From positions 4,278,001-4,342,000 of the forward strand of contig NZ_CP043761.1 of the NCBI RefSeq assembly GCF_008386395.1: DNA of 64,000 nucleotides, read 5' to 3'. The notes beneath the pieces are model-generated. The model was not told where the DNA came from. It was given only the letters and a program-made list of their open reading frames with translations, and did not search any database. Position numbers and translations under genes: made by a program. The DNA is from Paenibacillus sp. 37 (GTDB lineage: Bacteria; Bacillota; Bacilli; Paenibacillales; Paenibacillaceae). Positions 46,298 through 54,753 of this stretch are shown here, one piece after another (the first letter of the stretch is position 1; each line of letters begins with the position of its first letter).

Positions 46298-47344
46298 ATG
46301 ATAACTTCCAACGCAAACCGTAAGGTGACGTCCGAATTGCCTAGAGGTTGTACATTCACCGCTGAAGACTGGCATGTATTATCACAATATTGGTATCCGG
46401 TAGCACAAGCTACCGAAGTAACAGACCACCCCCTGGCTGCTCAATTACTCGATGTGAAGCTGGTTCTCTATCGAAGTAATGATCAGGTTGTCGTAGCCAA
46501 GGATCTTTGCTTTCACCGCGGGGCCCCACTTAGCAAAGGCTGGGTAGAAAATGGTGAGATTGTCTGCCCTTATCACGGCTTCCGTTACAATTGTGAAGGT
46601 AAATGTACCGCAGTACCTGCACACCCAAGCTCCAAGATCTCGCCTAAGCTCAAACTTATCGTGTATCCGGCAGTTGAACGTTATGGCTTAATCTGGACCA
46701 CTTTGGCGGGAACGGAAGAACAGATCCCCTCCTTCCCTGGATGGGATGATCCGGATTATATCAATATTTTGCCACCCAACTTTGACATTGCCGGTTCTTC
46801 TGGACGACAAATGGAGGGATTCCTCGATGTATCCCATTTTGCCTATGTGCATACGGAAACGTTTGGTGACAAAAACAACACAGAAGTCCCTCAATACAAA
46901 GTGAAACGTGAAGGTAATGAGTTACTGGCCGAGTATTGGAGTACGGTGAGCAACTATGGCAAAGGGCAAGATCTGGTTGCTCCAGAAGGTTTCCAATGGT
47001 TGCGTGAGTTTCGGGTATTCCCGCCTTTTGCGGCTTCTCTGACGGTACATTTCCCAGGAGACGACAAGCTGAATATTCTGAATTGTGCTTCGCCGATCTC
47101 TGCTCGTTATACCCGTCTATTCTGTCCAATCACACGAAACTTTGACAAAGACGCTCCTATTGAAGACACAATCAAGTTTAACTTGCAGGTATTTGAAGAG
47201 GACCGCGAGATGGTCGAGTCACAGAAACCGGAGGATCTGCCCCTGGATCTGCATGCCGAGGCCCATATTCCCGCTGACCGTACTTCAATTGCTTATCGTC
47301 AATTATTAACGGAAATTGGTTTGGGCCGAAATTACACATCGTAA
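46298..47344 (+). CDS. Rieske [2Fe-2S] aromatic-ring-hydroxylating/PaO-type oxygenase
   Basis: A 348-residue oxygenase. Its N-terminal Rieske domain holds the cluster ligands in LCFHRGAPL (C-x-H) and VCPYHGFRY (C-x2-H). The C-terminal catalytic domain contains the mononuclear-iron region EGFLDVSHFAYVH, of the pheophorbide-a-oxygenase/VanA-like group. Start at 46298, with AAGGAG upstream; an 11-codon extension covers the ribosome site. No ferredoxin or reductase gene is adjacent, so its electron donor must be elsewhere. Diverged direct repeats flank the gene, suggesting a duplication or insertion history. Substrate unknown. Confidence 0.88.
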   Translation: MITSNANRKVTSELPRGCTFTAEDWHVLSQYWYPVAQATEVTDHPLAAQLLDVKLVLYRSNDQVVVAKDLCFHRGAPLSKGWVENGEIVCPYHGFRYNCEGKCTAVPAHPSSKISPKLKLIVYPAVERYGLIWTTLAGTEEQIPSFPGWDDPDYINILPPNFDIAGSSGRQMEGFLDVSHFAYVHTETFGDKNNTEVPQYKVKREGNELLAEYWSTVSNYGKGQDLVAPEGFQWLREFRVFPPFAASLTVHFPGDDKLNILNCASPISARYTRLFCPITRNFDKDAPIEDTIKFNLQVFEEDREMVESQKPEDLPLDLHAEAHIPADRTSIAYRQLLTEIGLGRNYTS

Positions 47345-47359
47345 GTAGATAGTATATAA

Positions 47360-47411
47360 GTTCAACTAATGAATATATTTACACTGGCATTCCGATGGAA
47401 GAATAACTTTC
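47360..47411. repeat. Diverged direct repeat, copy 2
   Basis: Begins GTTCAACTAATGAATAT, 15 bp after the Rieske stop codon. See copy 1 at 45991. Confidence 0.45.
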
Positions 47412-47663
47412 CGTTATCATGTAGATGTTTAGTTGAACACATATAGCCTCATTTAAAATTGTAAGGAACTCCAGACATGTTATTTCCCATAATCCCCGAT
47501 ATAAACACGTCAAACGGCTGTTTATTCTGATATAAGGTGTCTCAGATTCTTTAGATTTCTGGGCACGCTTCAAATCCTTGATTAAGACGACTACGATTCG
47601 TTAGCGCCTCATGCTTAGCTCTAAACACGGCTTTCCGCAAGTATGAAGACATCCTTAATCAAA

Positions 47664-47695
47664 AAAAGAAGCGTTCCTTTGCGGACGCCTCTTTT
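47664..47695. terminator. Bidirectional terminator
   Basis: AAAAGAAGCGT pairs with ACGCCTCTTTT (one mismatch), flanked by A- and T-runs on both sides. Confidence 0.75.
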
Positions 47696-47754
47696 GCTTT
47701 ACCTAATTCAACTGAATTACCTATGTGTATTTGATAAACGTTGCCTAATAAACG

Positions 47755-48588
47755 TCATCTTTCCTCTTGAATATTCGTATTCACAGGAAGCTCTCTATAA
47801 TACGGGCAACCCGGTTCGTGGATAATACGTGGATCGACCCAAGTCCCCCAGTACGGAAGACGGTTTACGTAAGGTTGCATATTGGGCTGAGTATTTGGTG
47901 GCATGTTGGGTTGTGCATTGGGTGGCATATTCGGCTGTGTGTTTGGTTGCATGCTGGGTTGTGTGTTTGGTTGCATATTTGGTTGTACATTAGGCATTAC
48001 GTACGGCTGATGATTCACATTCGGAGCACTGTTAGAGTTTGGGGCAGTGGAAGTCATACAATCTGCCGGCGGGCCAATAATCACTGTTTTTTGAATGGGA
48101 GCCAGCGCTTCTTGAACTTTTTTCTCATCTAGACAGTACGTATAAGCCAGAAGTTTGGTAGGTGTAAGTCGCAAGATGTCTGAGCCAAATATCGCTTCAG
48201 GCACCGGTGCATCGAAGATCGCCAGTAGATGGGTTTGATCTGCAGTAGCCACTTCATAATGCCACCAGCCTTGAGGTACATTCGCCACTTGCCCCGGAGT
48301 AATCGGGAAATGAAGCAACTCATTGGTAAACGGATTGATGAGGGACACGACGGCAGAACCGCTGATGCAATACACCAGTTCGGTTGCATTCTGATGAATA
48401 TGAGGTTCTACCACATTGCCCGTGTTGAGAAAAATATCCAATAAAGAAGTATTGCCCAATGTGTTTAACTGGTTGATGGAAAGAGAGTTTATATAGTTAT
48501 CCTCATCCTTCTTGAATAACGGATTCTTGCTCAAATCGTAAGTAAATTGGGTGGTGGGTAAAGTATAATCCATGTATGAGGTTGCCAA
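47755..48588 (-). CDS. Cupin-domain protein with Gln-Pro-Asn-rich repeat tail
   Basis: A 277-residue protein. The N-terminal ~175 residues are a single cupin: VVEPHIHQNATELVYCISG (two His and Glu) and GQVANVPQGWWHYEV (His), a complete metal set. Residues ~190-245 are a tandem array of short units of the type QPNMQPNTQPS, and the C-terminus is WGTWVDPRIIHEPGCPYY. It is a paralogue of the 11392-11988 cupin with an added tail. The repeats suggest a surface, coat or matrix role (inference). The start is a TTG at 48588, supported by AGGAG seven bases upstream; the ATG at codon 6 lacks one. Confidence 0.85.
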   Translation of the reverse strand: MATSYMDYTLPTTQFTYDLSKNPLFKKDEDNYINSLSINQLNTLGNTSLLDIFLNTGNVVEPHIHQNATELVYCISGSAVVSLINPFTNELLHFPITPGQVANVPQGWWHYEVATADQTHLLAIFDAPVPEAIFGSDILRLTPTKLLAYTYCLDEKKVQEALAPIQKTVIIGPPADCMTSTAPNSNSAPNVNHQPYVMPNVQPNMQPNTQPSMQPNTQPNMPPNAQPNMPPNTQPNMQPYVNRLPYWGTWVDPRIIHEPGCPYYRELPVNTNIQEER

Positions 48589-48695
48589 AATAAAACTCCT
48601 GCCCTTCGCTCTCGGTTTAGGTCATAACCTATATGCCAGCTTATGCCCAGCGCCCAGATACGTGAGCCCATTTCCGCCAAGTTTTCATCGCATAA

Positions 48696-48735
48696 CAAAT
48701 ATCCCTGACTCAGATACACGGAGCAGGGATATTTG
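48696..48735 (-). terminator. Terminator of the LRR gene
   Basis: A perfect 12-bp stem CAAATATCCCTG / CAGGGATATTTG, only four bases after the LRR stop codon. The T-tract is weak. Confidence 0.55.
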
Positions 48736-48739
48736 GCTA

Positions 48740-49789
48740 TTATAATTTTTCTTCGTCGGAGATGTCCTCCCAACTGATCCCTAATGGAGTACTGTTCAAA
48801 TTTACACTCTGAAGCCAGGTCATTCGCTTGACTATGTCCGGCATTCCTTCAATTAAACTATTCGTTATACTCAGATAACGCAGTTTCTTCAACTGCTCCA
48901 GTTCGGGTGGGATTTCACGAATGCCAGAGTAACTTATATCCAGACTCACAAGTTCGCTCAATTCACCAATCTCGGCTGGAATATGTTTCAGACCAAGATC
49001 CGACTTCTCCTTTGGCTTCCACCCGGTAGGAACATGATAAGAACTACCGCAATAAATTCTAAGCTCTCGAAGTTGTTTCAATTTTCCAATGTCTCGGTGA
49101 ATACCTTCCAAATCCGCTGTCATGATCTCCAATTCTTCCAATGATGTCAGTTCAAAAAGGGCTGGAGGAAGTGTATAAATATCCTGCTCAAAAATCGTCA
49201 AACGTTTCAAGTGCTTTAATTCCCGAATCCGTTCCGGAATCTCTTTTAAGTAATGTGAACTAATATTCAGCACATCGGTTTGATGCCTGATTGCATCATC
49301 CAACAGTCGATGAATATCTTTCTGACGATTTAAATCAAAAAACAAGCCTGGAATACGCTCCATTAGCTCAATTGCTTCTTCTTGTGTAATGTGCATGCCA
49401 TACATATGCTCATGAGCAACCGTGTAGAAGTAATCACTCCCATCCTCTTTCAGAAAACAAAGATCGTCCGGCAATGACGGATATAACCAGTCATGAAAGC
49501 GATTGGCTTCCTCCTTAAGGACCTGCCCGGATTCAGGCGTGCAACGATATATGTAATAGATGCCTTCTGCATACATGGCGCCACTTTGCATCATCATTTC
49601 TTCCATCGTACTGTTTTCAACTAGATACGGCTCAAGTCTCTGTAACACTTTGGCAACCCTCTCAGGTGTATCTCCCTCAACATACTTTCGGTCAACCAGC
49701 ATAAAACGATCTGTCTTCTGGATCAATTCGTCAATCAACAGTTCATAGGCAGTTCCTCTTGGATCGGTGTGAAAAGCTACGGTTACCAT
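48740..49789 (-). CDS. Leucine-rich-repeat protein
   Basis: A 349-residue soluble protein. The N-terminal ~165 residues are a separate domain (VTVAFHTDPRGTAYELLIDE). It is followed by five to seven canonical LRR units of the bacterial/Shoc2 type from about residue 175 (LKEIPERIRELKHLKRLTIF, IREIPPELEQLKKLRYLSIT). Such repeats bind proteins; the partner is unknown. GAGGGGGAG precedes the ATG. It is divergent from the small Tyr/Pro/Gly-rich protein and adjacent to the SUKH-containing operon, but separated from it by that gene. Confidence 0.82.
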   Translation of the reverse strand: MVTVAFHTDPRGTAYELLIDELIQKTDRFMLVDRKYVEGDTPERVAKVLQRLEPYLVENSTMEEMMMQSGAMYAEGIYYIYRCTPESGQVLKEEANRFHDWLYPSLPDDLCFLKEDGSDYFYTVAHEHMYGMHITQEEAIELMERIPGLFFDLNRQKDIHRLLDDAIRHQTDVLNISSHYLKEIPERIRELKHLKRLTIFEQDIYTLPPALFELTSLEELEIMTADLEGIHRDIGKLKQLRELRIYCGSSYHVPTGWKPKEKSDLGLKHIPAEIGELSELVSLDISYSGIREIPPELEQLKKLRYLSITNSLIEGMPDIVKRMTWLQSVNLNSTPLGISWEDISDEEKL

Positions 49790-49897
49790 ATGCTCCCCCT
49801 CATGACTCTATATTCATTATTCTTCAATCTGCTGTATCACCTGAAACCATTGTGGCATAGGCTGATATCATCAATCCAGTTATTGGAGGCTTGTTAC

Positions 49898-50215
49898 ATG
49901 GCATACGGCCCTGGTTCAGTATCATCCCCGCAACCTGCGGGTTATCCTTACCCTTATTATCCACCCACACCGTATCCCTACCCTTATCCGTATCCATATC
50001 CATACCCACCCATCGTTCCTTTTCCACTACCATATCCGATCGGTGGTCCTTGGTGGCACGGTGGCTATCCCGGCGGTGGTTACCCCGGTGGACACCCTGG
50101 TCATTTCCCAGGAGGTGGCTATCCCGGCGGACCTCACGGCGGTCCAGGTGGTCCAGGTGGACACGGAGGACCTCCAGGCGGAGGATTTCACGGACATCGT
50201 TTCTTTCAGTGGTAA
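49898..50215 (+). CDS. Low-complexity Tyr/Pro/Gly-rich small protein
   Basis: A 105-residue protein of extreme composition. Residues ~14-50 are PYPYPYP-type Tyr-Pro alternation, and residues ~55-95 are Gly/Pro/His-rich (GGYPGGGYPGGHPGHFPGG), ending HRFFQW. No signal peptide is convincing. Comparable Gly/Pro/Tyr-rich proteins occur in spore coats and exosporia; that role is an inference. The start at 49898 is set by TTGGAGG eight bases upstream; the frame is open 43 codons further back into the LRR gene region. A clear terminator follows. Confidence 0.75.
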   Translation: MAYGPGSVSSPQPAGYPYPYYPPTPYPYPYPYPYPYPPIVPFPLPYPIGGPWWHGGYPGGGYPGGHPGHFPGGGYPGGPHGGPGGPGGHGGPPGGGFHGHRFFQW

Positions 50216-50253
50216 TCATGAGACTTATCCAAAATCCAGGTTCAGATCAGATG

Positions 50254-50277
50254 AAGAAGCTGCTTCAGCAGCTTCTT
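50254..50277. terminator. Terminator hairpin
   Basis: AAGAAGCTGC-TTCA-GCAGCTTCTT followed by TATTC. It is usable by the convergent SUKH operon too. Confidence 0.7.
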
Positions 50278-50310
50278 TATTCATCTAGAACTATCCTCTA
50301 ATCGTTTAGA

Positions 50311-50922
50311 TTAATAGGTGATCTCATCCATCACCTTCAGATTTCGGTTCGACATGTGGAGGAGATCCGTGAAGGTAGGTGTAAGGTAATAAACAAAGTC
50401 CGGATCATGCACGTACATAATAATCTGTCCATACGTCCCTTCCTCCGTTGGATCAAAATCGAGCATCAGATACAGTGAACCTCCCGCGATCGTTGCAAAT
50501 GGAATCCATGGTTTGTGGAACAGGTACGGCTTAATCTCAGGGTCCAACTGGCTGATCTCTTCCGCAGAATAATACTCTTCCAGCTTCTCATCCACTTCAC
50601 AGAAGTATTGTTTGGTCTCTCGAATCTCTTCCAATGACATAAGATAAAATGGCGTACAACGCCCAGCCTCAGCATCACCCGGGTACAGCACATGCAACCC
50701 ATAGCCACTACCATCTTTGCCTTGGTAAAAGGTACGAAAATCGCCAGGTAGCCTAATTCCATACTCCTTTTCGAATATATCGAGACTTTCTTCGGATGCC
50801 CCTTCCCGATGTTGATACTCTTCAAACAATTGGCGAATCTCTTGATCCTGTATTTTCTCATCCAACAAGCGATTCAGCTCGTCAATAAGTACGTTTAATG
50901 TTACATTCGACTCCGGTTTCAC
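50311..50922 (-). CDS. SMI1/KNR4 (SUKH-1) family protein
   Basis: A 203-residue SUKH protein. The diagnostic N-terminal region is LDIFEKEYGIRLPGDFRTFY, followed by GKDGSGYGLHVLYP and a C-terminal YLMLDFDP segment. SUKH proteins serve as immunity proteins against nuclease toxins in many bacteria or have housekeeping roles. The start is a GTG at 50922 that overlaps the preceding stop by one base (TAGTG), with GGGGAGG just upstream. It is the last gene of a seven-gene operon. Confidence 0.85.
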   Translation of the reverse strand: MKPESNVTLNVLIDELNRLLDEKIQDQEIRQLFEEYQHREGASEESLDIFEKEYGIRLPGDFRTFYQGKDGSGYGLHVLYPGDAEAGRCTPFYLMSLEEIRETKQYFCEVDEKLEEYYSAEEISQLDPEIKPYLFHKPWIPFATIAGGSLYLMLDFDPTEEGTYGQIIMYVHDPDFVYYLTPTFTDLLHMSNRNLKVMDEITY

Positions 50923-51365
50923 TAGACCTCCCCTTTCTTAGCTCCGCCATTCTCTTCTTGCACATATTGATGATATTCCCAAAACGCTTCTTCCTCTCCG
51001 CCACCTTCGATCAGGATCATGACTGCGTAAGATAACAAATTAAGCCATTGTTCCATCAACACTACCTGCTCGTCCGAGATGAGATTGTTTCTGCGGAGCA
51101 TGCCCTCGGGTTCAACGGCCCAGGCACGTGCCATATGAGTAATTCCCCAAAGACATGCCATGACTCCCCGATCCAGTGAAGGCTGTGCAAGTTCTGGTGC
51201 CAGAACACGTAATATCTTCATCAATTCATGAAAATTCTCCTCAATCAAATGTCCGCGAAATGGGCGCAGACTGCCAATAAAACCGTTCTCCATCTTGGGA
51301 TGACTCAGATCATCATAGTAAAAAGCATGACATTTTAATAACATTACAGCCTCTTCACGTTCCAT
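50922..51365 (-). CDS. Hypothetical protein, HEAT-like
   Basis: A 147-residue helical protein that I cannot assign. The text ENFHELMKILRVLAPELAQP and RGVMACLWGITHMARAWAVE suggests alpha-solenoid-like helices. GGGGTGA precedes the ATG at 51365. It overlaps the downstream SUKH gene by one base and follows the beta-propeller gene by 32 bp. This fits the small conserved hypotheticals commonly found beside SUKH and WD-like genes in Paenibacillus-type genomes (context inference). Confidence 0.6.
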   Translation of the reverse strand: MEREEAVMLLKCHAFYYDDLSHPKMENGFIGSLRPFRGHLIEENFHELMKILRVLAPELAQPSLDRGVMACLWGITHMARAWAVEPEGMLRRNNLISDEQVVLMEQWLNLLSYAVMILIEGGGEEEAFWEYHQYVQEENGGAKKGEV

Positions 51366-51397
51366 GCCTTCACCCCTAAACAGGTCATAATGCTACC

Positions 51398-52699
51398 TCA
51401 CCAGCGCAGAGGTTCTTCTCCACGCCACAATACATACCTCTCCAACTCACGAAAACTGCCTGTACCGATCCCGTACTCGTCCATTTCTTTGGAACAAAGA
51501 TCGAGCACATGCAACATGCCACCATACGTGCCAACTGCAAGTTTGGACTGCCCTGGCGATACGGCGAGAGAATAGATGGTACTTCCCACAAAATGACGCC
51601 ATACTTCCTTACCCTCGCCATTTACACAATATAGATAACCATATGCATCCCCCAGCACCATGCCTGCCTCTATTTCCACCGCTGCATACACTCGTGCATT
51701 CTCATCCATGACCGGCCAATCTTCCTTCGTTTCGTTGCCTGCAATTGATTCCAGCGGGACCTGTATCGTGACCCCATTATAGAAATGACATGCGTTAAAC
51801 CAGACGCTCTGCTTAGCACTCATGAATGCGGCATAATGAGGGTAACTCGATTCTGGATAGAGGGAGTAAGTCTTGTTCACCTGACGGTCCATCACCATAT
51901 GATTGCTCCCTTGGCTACCATAGGCAATCCATCGGCCATCCCGAGATACAGCAGCATGTCCCATATCTATCTGTGTATCCTCTAGTTCGTACTCTTCAAT
52001 CTCTGCCAGATCGGGATGAAGCAAGGTCACCTCAGCTTGTGTGACCAGATATATCCCGTATCGTGAATGTATAAGTAGTGCCCTGCCTTCATCCATAGGT
52101 ATAAGTCCCTCTAGTGTACGTTCGGGATGCTCACAATCAGCAAGTGATTCAATTCGAGGTGAGGACGACTGTATCCGGGATTGAATATCTACCCAACGAT
52201 ATGTCGCTATCTCTTGTCCTTCCAACTTGCGATCTGGCTGACGAATGACACGAATCCCATCCGGTCCTGCAAGCGCATAGTCCAATCCGTCTGATGAGCA
52301 ACCTGCAAAAGTATACGAAGAAATCAACTGCCATCCGTGCTGATCCATCGTATAGATCTGACCATTCTCTGTGAAGATACCCGTGTTACATACACACGTT
52401 TCTTCGTTCAGATAACCTACAACTTTGACCGCCTGCATGGAAGCCTGAAACGCCTCATTCAGCGGCCACGTTGCTGCGGGCAGCTCACGTCGGAGCACCT
52501 CCAAGTCACCGTGGAGATTGGCTTGTCTCACCATATGGAATACTTCAGTACTCATTCCGCTTCTGGAGTCTCCCTCCAACTCGGATTCATCCGGTTGCTC
52601 TCCCTGCATACTTCTCTGGACAAATGAATTGACATCCTTTGCATAACGCTTGCCTTCATTGCGCCATTGTTCCGCAATGTCTTCCTTTAACCAACTCAT
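51398..52699 (-). CDS. WD40-like beta-propeller protein
   Basis: A 433-residue protein. After an N-terminal helical ~70 residues there are repeated beta-propeller blades (HAAVSRDGRWIAYGSQGSNH, YSLAVSPGQSKLAVGTYGGM, LHVLDLC). The blades are irregular, so no exact WD count is claimed. The end has a Trp/Arg-rich tail. It lies in the middle of the operon, 21 bp after a SUKH gene and 32 bp before a helical hypothetical. Such propellers act as scaffolds. GGAGGG precedes the ATG at 52699. Confidence 0.72.
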   Translation of the reverse strand: MSWLKEDIAEQWRNEGKRYAKDVNSFVQRSMQGEQPDESELEGDSRSGMSTEVFHMVRQANLHGDLEVLRRELPAATWPLNEAFQASMQAVKVVGYLNEETCVCNTGIFTENGQIYTMDQHGWQLISSYTFAGCSSDGLDYALAGPDGIRVIRQPDRKLEGQEIATYRWVDIQSRIQSSSPRIESLADCEHPERTLEGLIPMDEGRALLIHSRYGIYLVTQAEVTLLHPDLAEIEEYELEDTQIDMGHAAVSRDGRWIAYGSQGSNHMVMDRQVNKTYSLYPESSYPHYAAFMSAKQSVWFNACHFYNGVTIQVPLESIAGNETKEDWPVMDENARVYAAVEIEAGMVLGDAYGYLYCVNGEGKEVWRHFVGSTIYSLAVSPGQSKLAVGTYGGMLHVLDLCSKEMDEYGIGTGSFRELERYVLWRGEEPLRW

Positions 52700-52720
52700 A
52701 GGTGTCCCTCCACTCTGCCC

Positions 52721-53455
52721 CTATTCATATGCCGTACAATAATGTGCCTGCAAGAACAAACTGATTTCGTTATCCGTTGCCTCCTCCGCACCATTCTTTT
52801 CTTCATAGAACAGGGCAACTTCTCTCCCAGCAGCATAGTTAAATCGTAAATATCCTCCCATCGACACCATGAACATCTTGCACATGTACTCATTCTCCAA
52901 CACAGCGTCCCACTTAAATTCTGTTTTGCATGTATCGGCGAGTTCCTTCATGGAGCTTCCCTGTTCCGTGCCTGAAAAATGGTAAAATGTATGTTTCCGC
53001 AACTCATTCCACGGCTCAAAGTAAAGTGGCGTTATTGGATTATCCTGATGGTAATACCCACAATAGATCCGATCAAGCGTTTCGCCAAATTCAGTCTCCG
53101 AGCATGTCCATAAGGTGATATTCTCATCATGACGCGGTAGCCACAACAGTCCCTCAACTTCCGGATGAACAGCAAGGAAATCTCCATCTACAGAACTGCC
53201 GATGGAGATGCACTGCTCAAGTTGATGTTGACTTATAGGCGAATCATCCGTATGTATCCAAAAATCATATTCCACAAAAGGCTTCAACACTTCTGGGTCT
53301 GGCCTCTGCACATTCATCCATCCCGTATATGTACCTTCCCCGTAGTGTTCAATCCAGGTGCGGTATGACAAAGGTAGCGAGATGGCGTGCTGTTGTTCAA
53401 AGTGATCCAGTTCCTCCGCTGGAACCGGCTTAAGTACACGGGATACAATATACAT
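52721..53455 (-). CDS. SMI1/KNR4-like (SUKH) protein
   Basis: A 244-residue protein with the SUKH start region LDHFEQQHAISLPLSYRTWI, then EHYGEGTYTGWMNV and ISIGSSVDGDFLAVHPE. It is a second, divergent SUKH member of the same operon and longer than the 50311 copy, with an extra C-terminal ~80 residues (KWDAVLENEYMCKMFMVSMG). GGGAGA precedes the ATG at 53455. Probably co-transcribed with the propeller gene 21 bp downstream. Confidence 0.78.
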   Translation of the reverse strand: MYIVSRVLKPVPAEELDHFEQQHAISLPLSYRTWIEHYGEGTYTGWMNVQRPDPEVLKPFVEYDFWIHTDDSPISQHQLEQCISIGSSVDGDFLAVHPEVEGLLWLPRHDENITLWTCSETEFGETLDRIYCGYYHQDNPITPLYFEPWNELRKHTFYHFSGTEQGSSMKELADTCKTEFKWDAVLENEYMCKMFMVSMGGYLRFNYAAGREVALFYEEKNGAEEATDNEISLFLQAHYCTAYE

Positions 53456-53498
53456 TTGTCGACATCTCCCATCTCAATTTGGTTCATTCGCTACAGAT

Positions 53499-54059
53499 CT
53501 AAGCCAGTTCTTCCTGTACAATGTCAGTCTGTACCCCTTTACGATTCAGAATACGAATGGCAAAGGCATCATATCCATCACGTTTGACCTGATCAAAATG
53601 CATGCGCTCTCCCGTAATCAGTTCATATGCACCATTTTCATCTACATCTTCGCCGAACTCTTCATCCCATGGCACATTGTAGTAGGCCGTCAATTCCACC
53701 TCAAAGATGTCCTCTCCTTCAACATCCAGATAAGGGCGAAGAGGTCTGTCACGTAGTGATTCTTCCGAATAGGTCTCACATAACATGGCATCATATCCGT
53801 GCTTGGCGGCATCAATGAGCAGATAGCGTTCACCTGTAACGGTATGCTCCGCATATACAAGAAGCGGTGTCGAATCATGCCAGGTAATCAGATCATCTTC
53901 CATCAAGTCACCATAATAAAAAATATGGAATTTATCATGACCATCACTCGTTTGAAGTTTGCCTTTCCACTCCACTTCCTCGGAATTAATGTCGTTGTCC
54001 TTTCTTGTCAAACCTTCCAGATAAGCAGGTCCGTGTTGCACACCATACTCATTCATCAT
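53499..54059 (-). CDS. Hypothetical acidic protein
   Basis: A 186-residue, strongly acidic soluble protein. I do not recognise a family. It contains HDKFHIFYYGDLMEDDLITW and RYLLIDAAKHGYDAMLCETY, with a long acidic stretch near residue 130-150 (DEEFGEDVDENGAY). The acidity is compatible with an immunity-like or inhibitor protein (inference). Its start overlaps the previous gene in ATGA, showing translational coupling. One of seven genes in the operon. Confidence 0.62.
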   Translation of the reverse strand: MMNEYGVQHGPAYLEGLTRKDNDINSEEVEWKGKLQTSDGHDKFHIFYYGDLMEDDLITWHDSTPLLVYAEHTVTGERYLLIDAAKHGYDAMLCETYSEESLRDRPLRPYLDVEGEDIFEVELTAYYNVPWDEEFGEDVDENGAYELITGERMHFDQVKRDGYDAFAIRILNRKGVQTDIVQEELA

Positions 54060-54706
54060 CTCGCCTCCGATTTGTTCATTCGAATAGTAACTACTTTGTG
54101 CTCCTCATCCACCGTCAGTTTCACATCGATGTTTAGCTTGTCACGGAATAGCGCCGTAATATTGATATAAGGATCCCGGGCAGCTTCACTACTACCGCCA
54201 CTGTTACGGCTCATTCCCTGATGAATTATGGACTTCACCAATTCGTTATCCGCTTTGCCAGTGTTATCGTAGGAGTAAATCACCTGCCCATCCTGATCAT
54301 ACAGATTCAAGACCGTTGAAAAATCATTGGCGTTCTCATACTGTTTCTCGGTCTGTACGTAGTTGTGGTCCGTATGTTGATAGTTTATAGTACCAGCCAG
54401 ATATGGATTGTCCCCACCGGGCTTCACTTCATACTCCCGATAAGCCAGATTAAACAGGTATTGGATATGACTCATATCGATCCGGTAATAAAACTGACGG
54501 TTATCCTCTTGTTTATCCATCGCCGCAAAACTGTTAATCAGCGGCCAGGCTTCATAGGACTTCCCTTTAACATCAACCGCGAGAGCATAGTCAGATAGGA
54601 CTGTCTGTTTTTGAAATATGCCATAAGTCTGTAAAATAAAATAAGCCGGAATCATCAACATACCCAGAATGATTGCAAAAATAGTTAATTTAAATCGTAG
54701 TTTCAT
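54056..54706 (-). CDS. Membrane-anchored hypothetical protein
   Basis: A 216-residue protein with a single N-terminal membrane helix (about residues 6-26, LTIFAIILGMLMIPAYFI) and an otherwise extracytoplasmic domain. No family recognised. Seen: YALAVDVKGKSYEAWPLINS and FSTVLNLYDQDGQVIYSYD. It is coupled by a 4-bp overlap to the downstream acidic protein gene and lies 47 bp after the zinc-ribbon gene. It may be the membrane partner of the operon products. Confidence 0.65.
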   Translation of the reverse strand: MKLRFKLTIFAIILGMLMIPAYFILQTYGIFQKQTVLSDYALAVDVKGKSYEAWPLINSFAAMDKQEDNRQFYYRIDMSHIQYLFNLAYREYEVKPGGDNPYLAGTINYQHTDHNYVQTEKQYENANDFSTVLNLYDQDGQVIYSYDNTGKADNELVKSIIHQGMSRNSGGSSEAARDPYINITALFRDKLNIDVKLTVDEEHKVVTIRMNKSEAR

Positions 54707-54753
54707 GTTCTACTCTCCCTTGCAGCTTTAACGCTTCATCTTCGCTTTCAGTC

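Larger units (their letters stand above)
47345..47754. other. 410-bp gene-free stretch with repeat and terminator
   Basis: Contains repeat copy 2, a 10-bp inverted repeat GTTCAACTAA / TTAGTTGAAC (47360-47369 with 47429-47438) and the terminator at 47664-47695. A 33-codon frame on the minus strand (47551-47652) has no usable ribosome site and is not called. Confidence 0.4.

Noticed and set aside
47551..47652. 33-codon minus-strand frame starting MSSYLRKAVF
   Set aside because: Ribosome site abuts the start codon, there is no neighbour support and the length is too small to judge.
47880..48000. Regularly spaced short repeats that could suggest a CRISPR-like array
   Set aside because: The repeats are in frame and encode the QPN tail of the cupin; units are too short and no cas genes are present.
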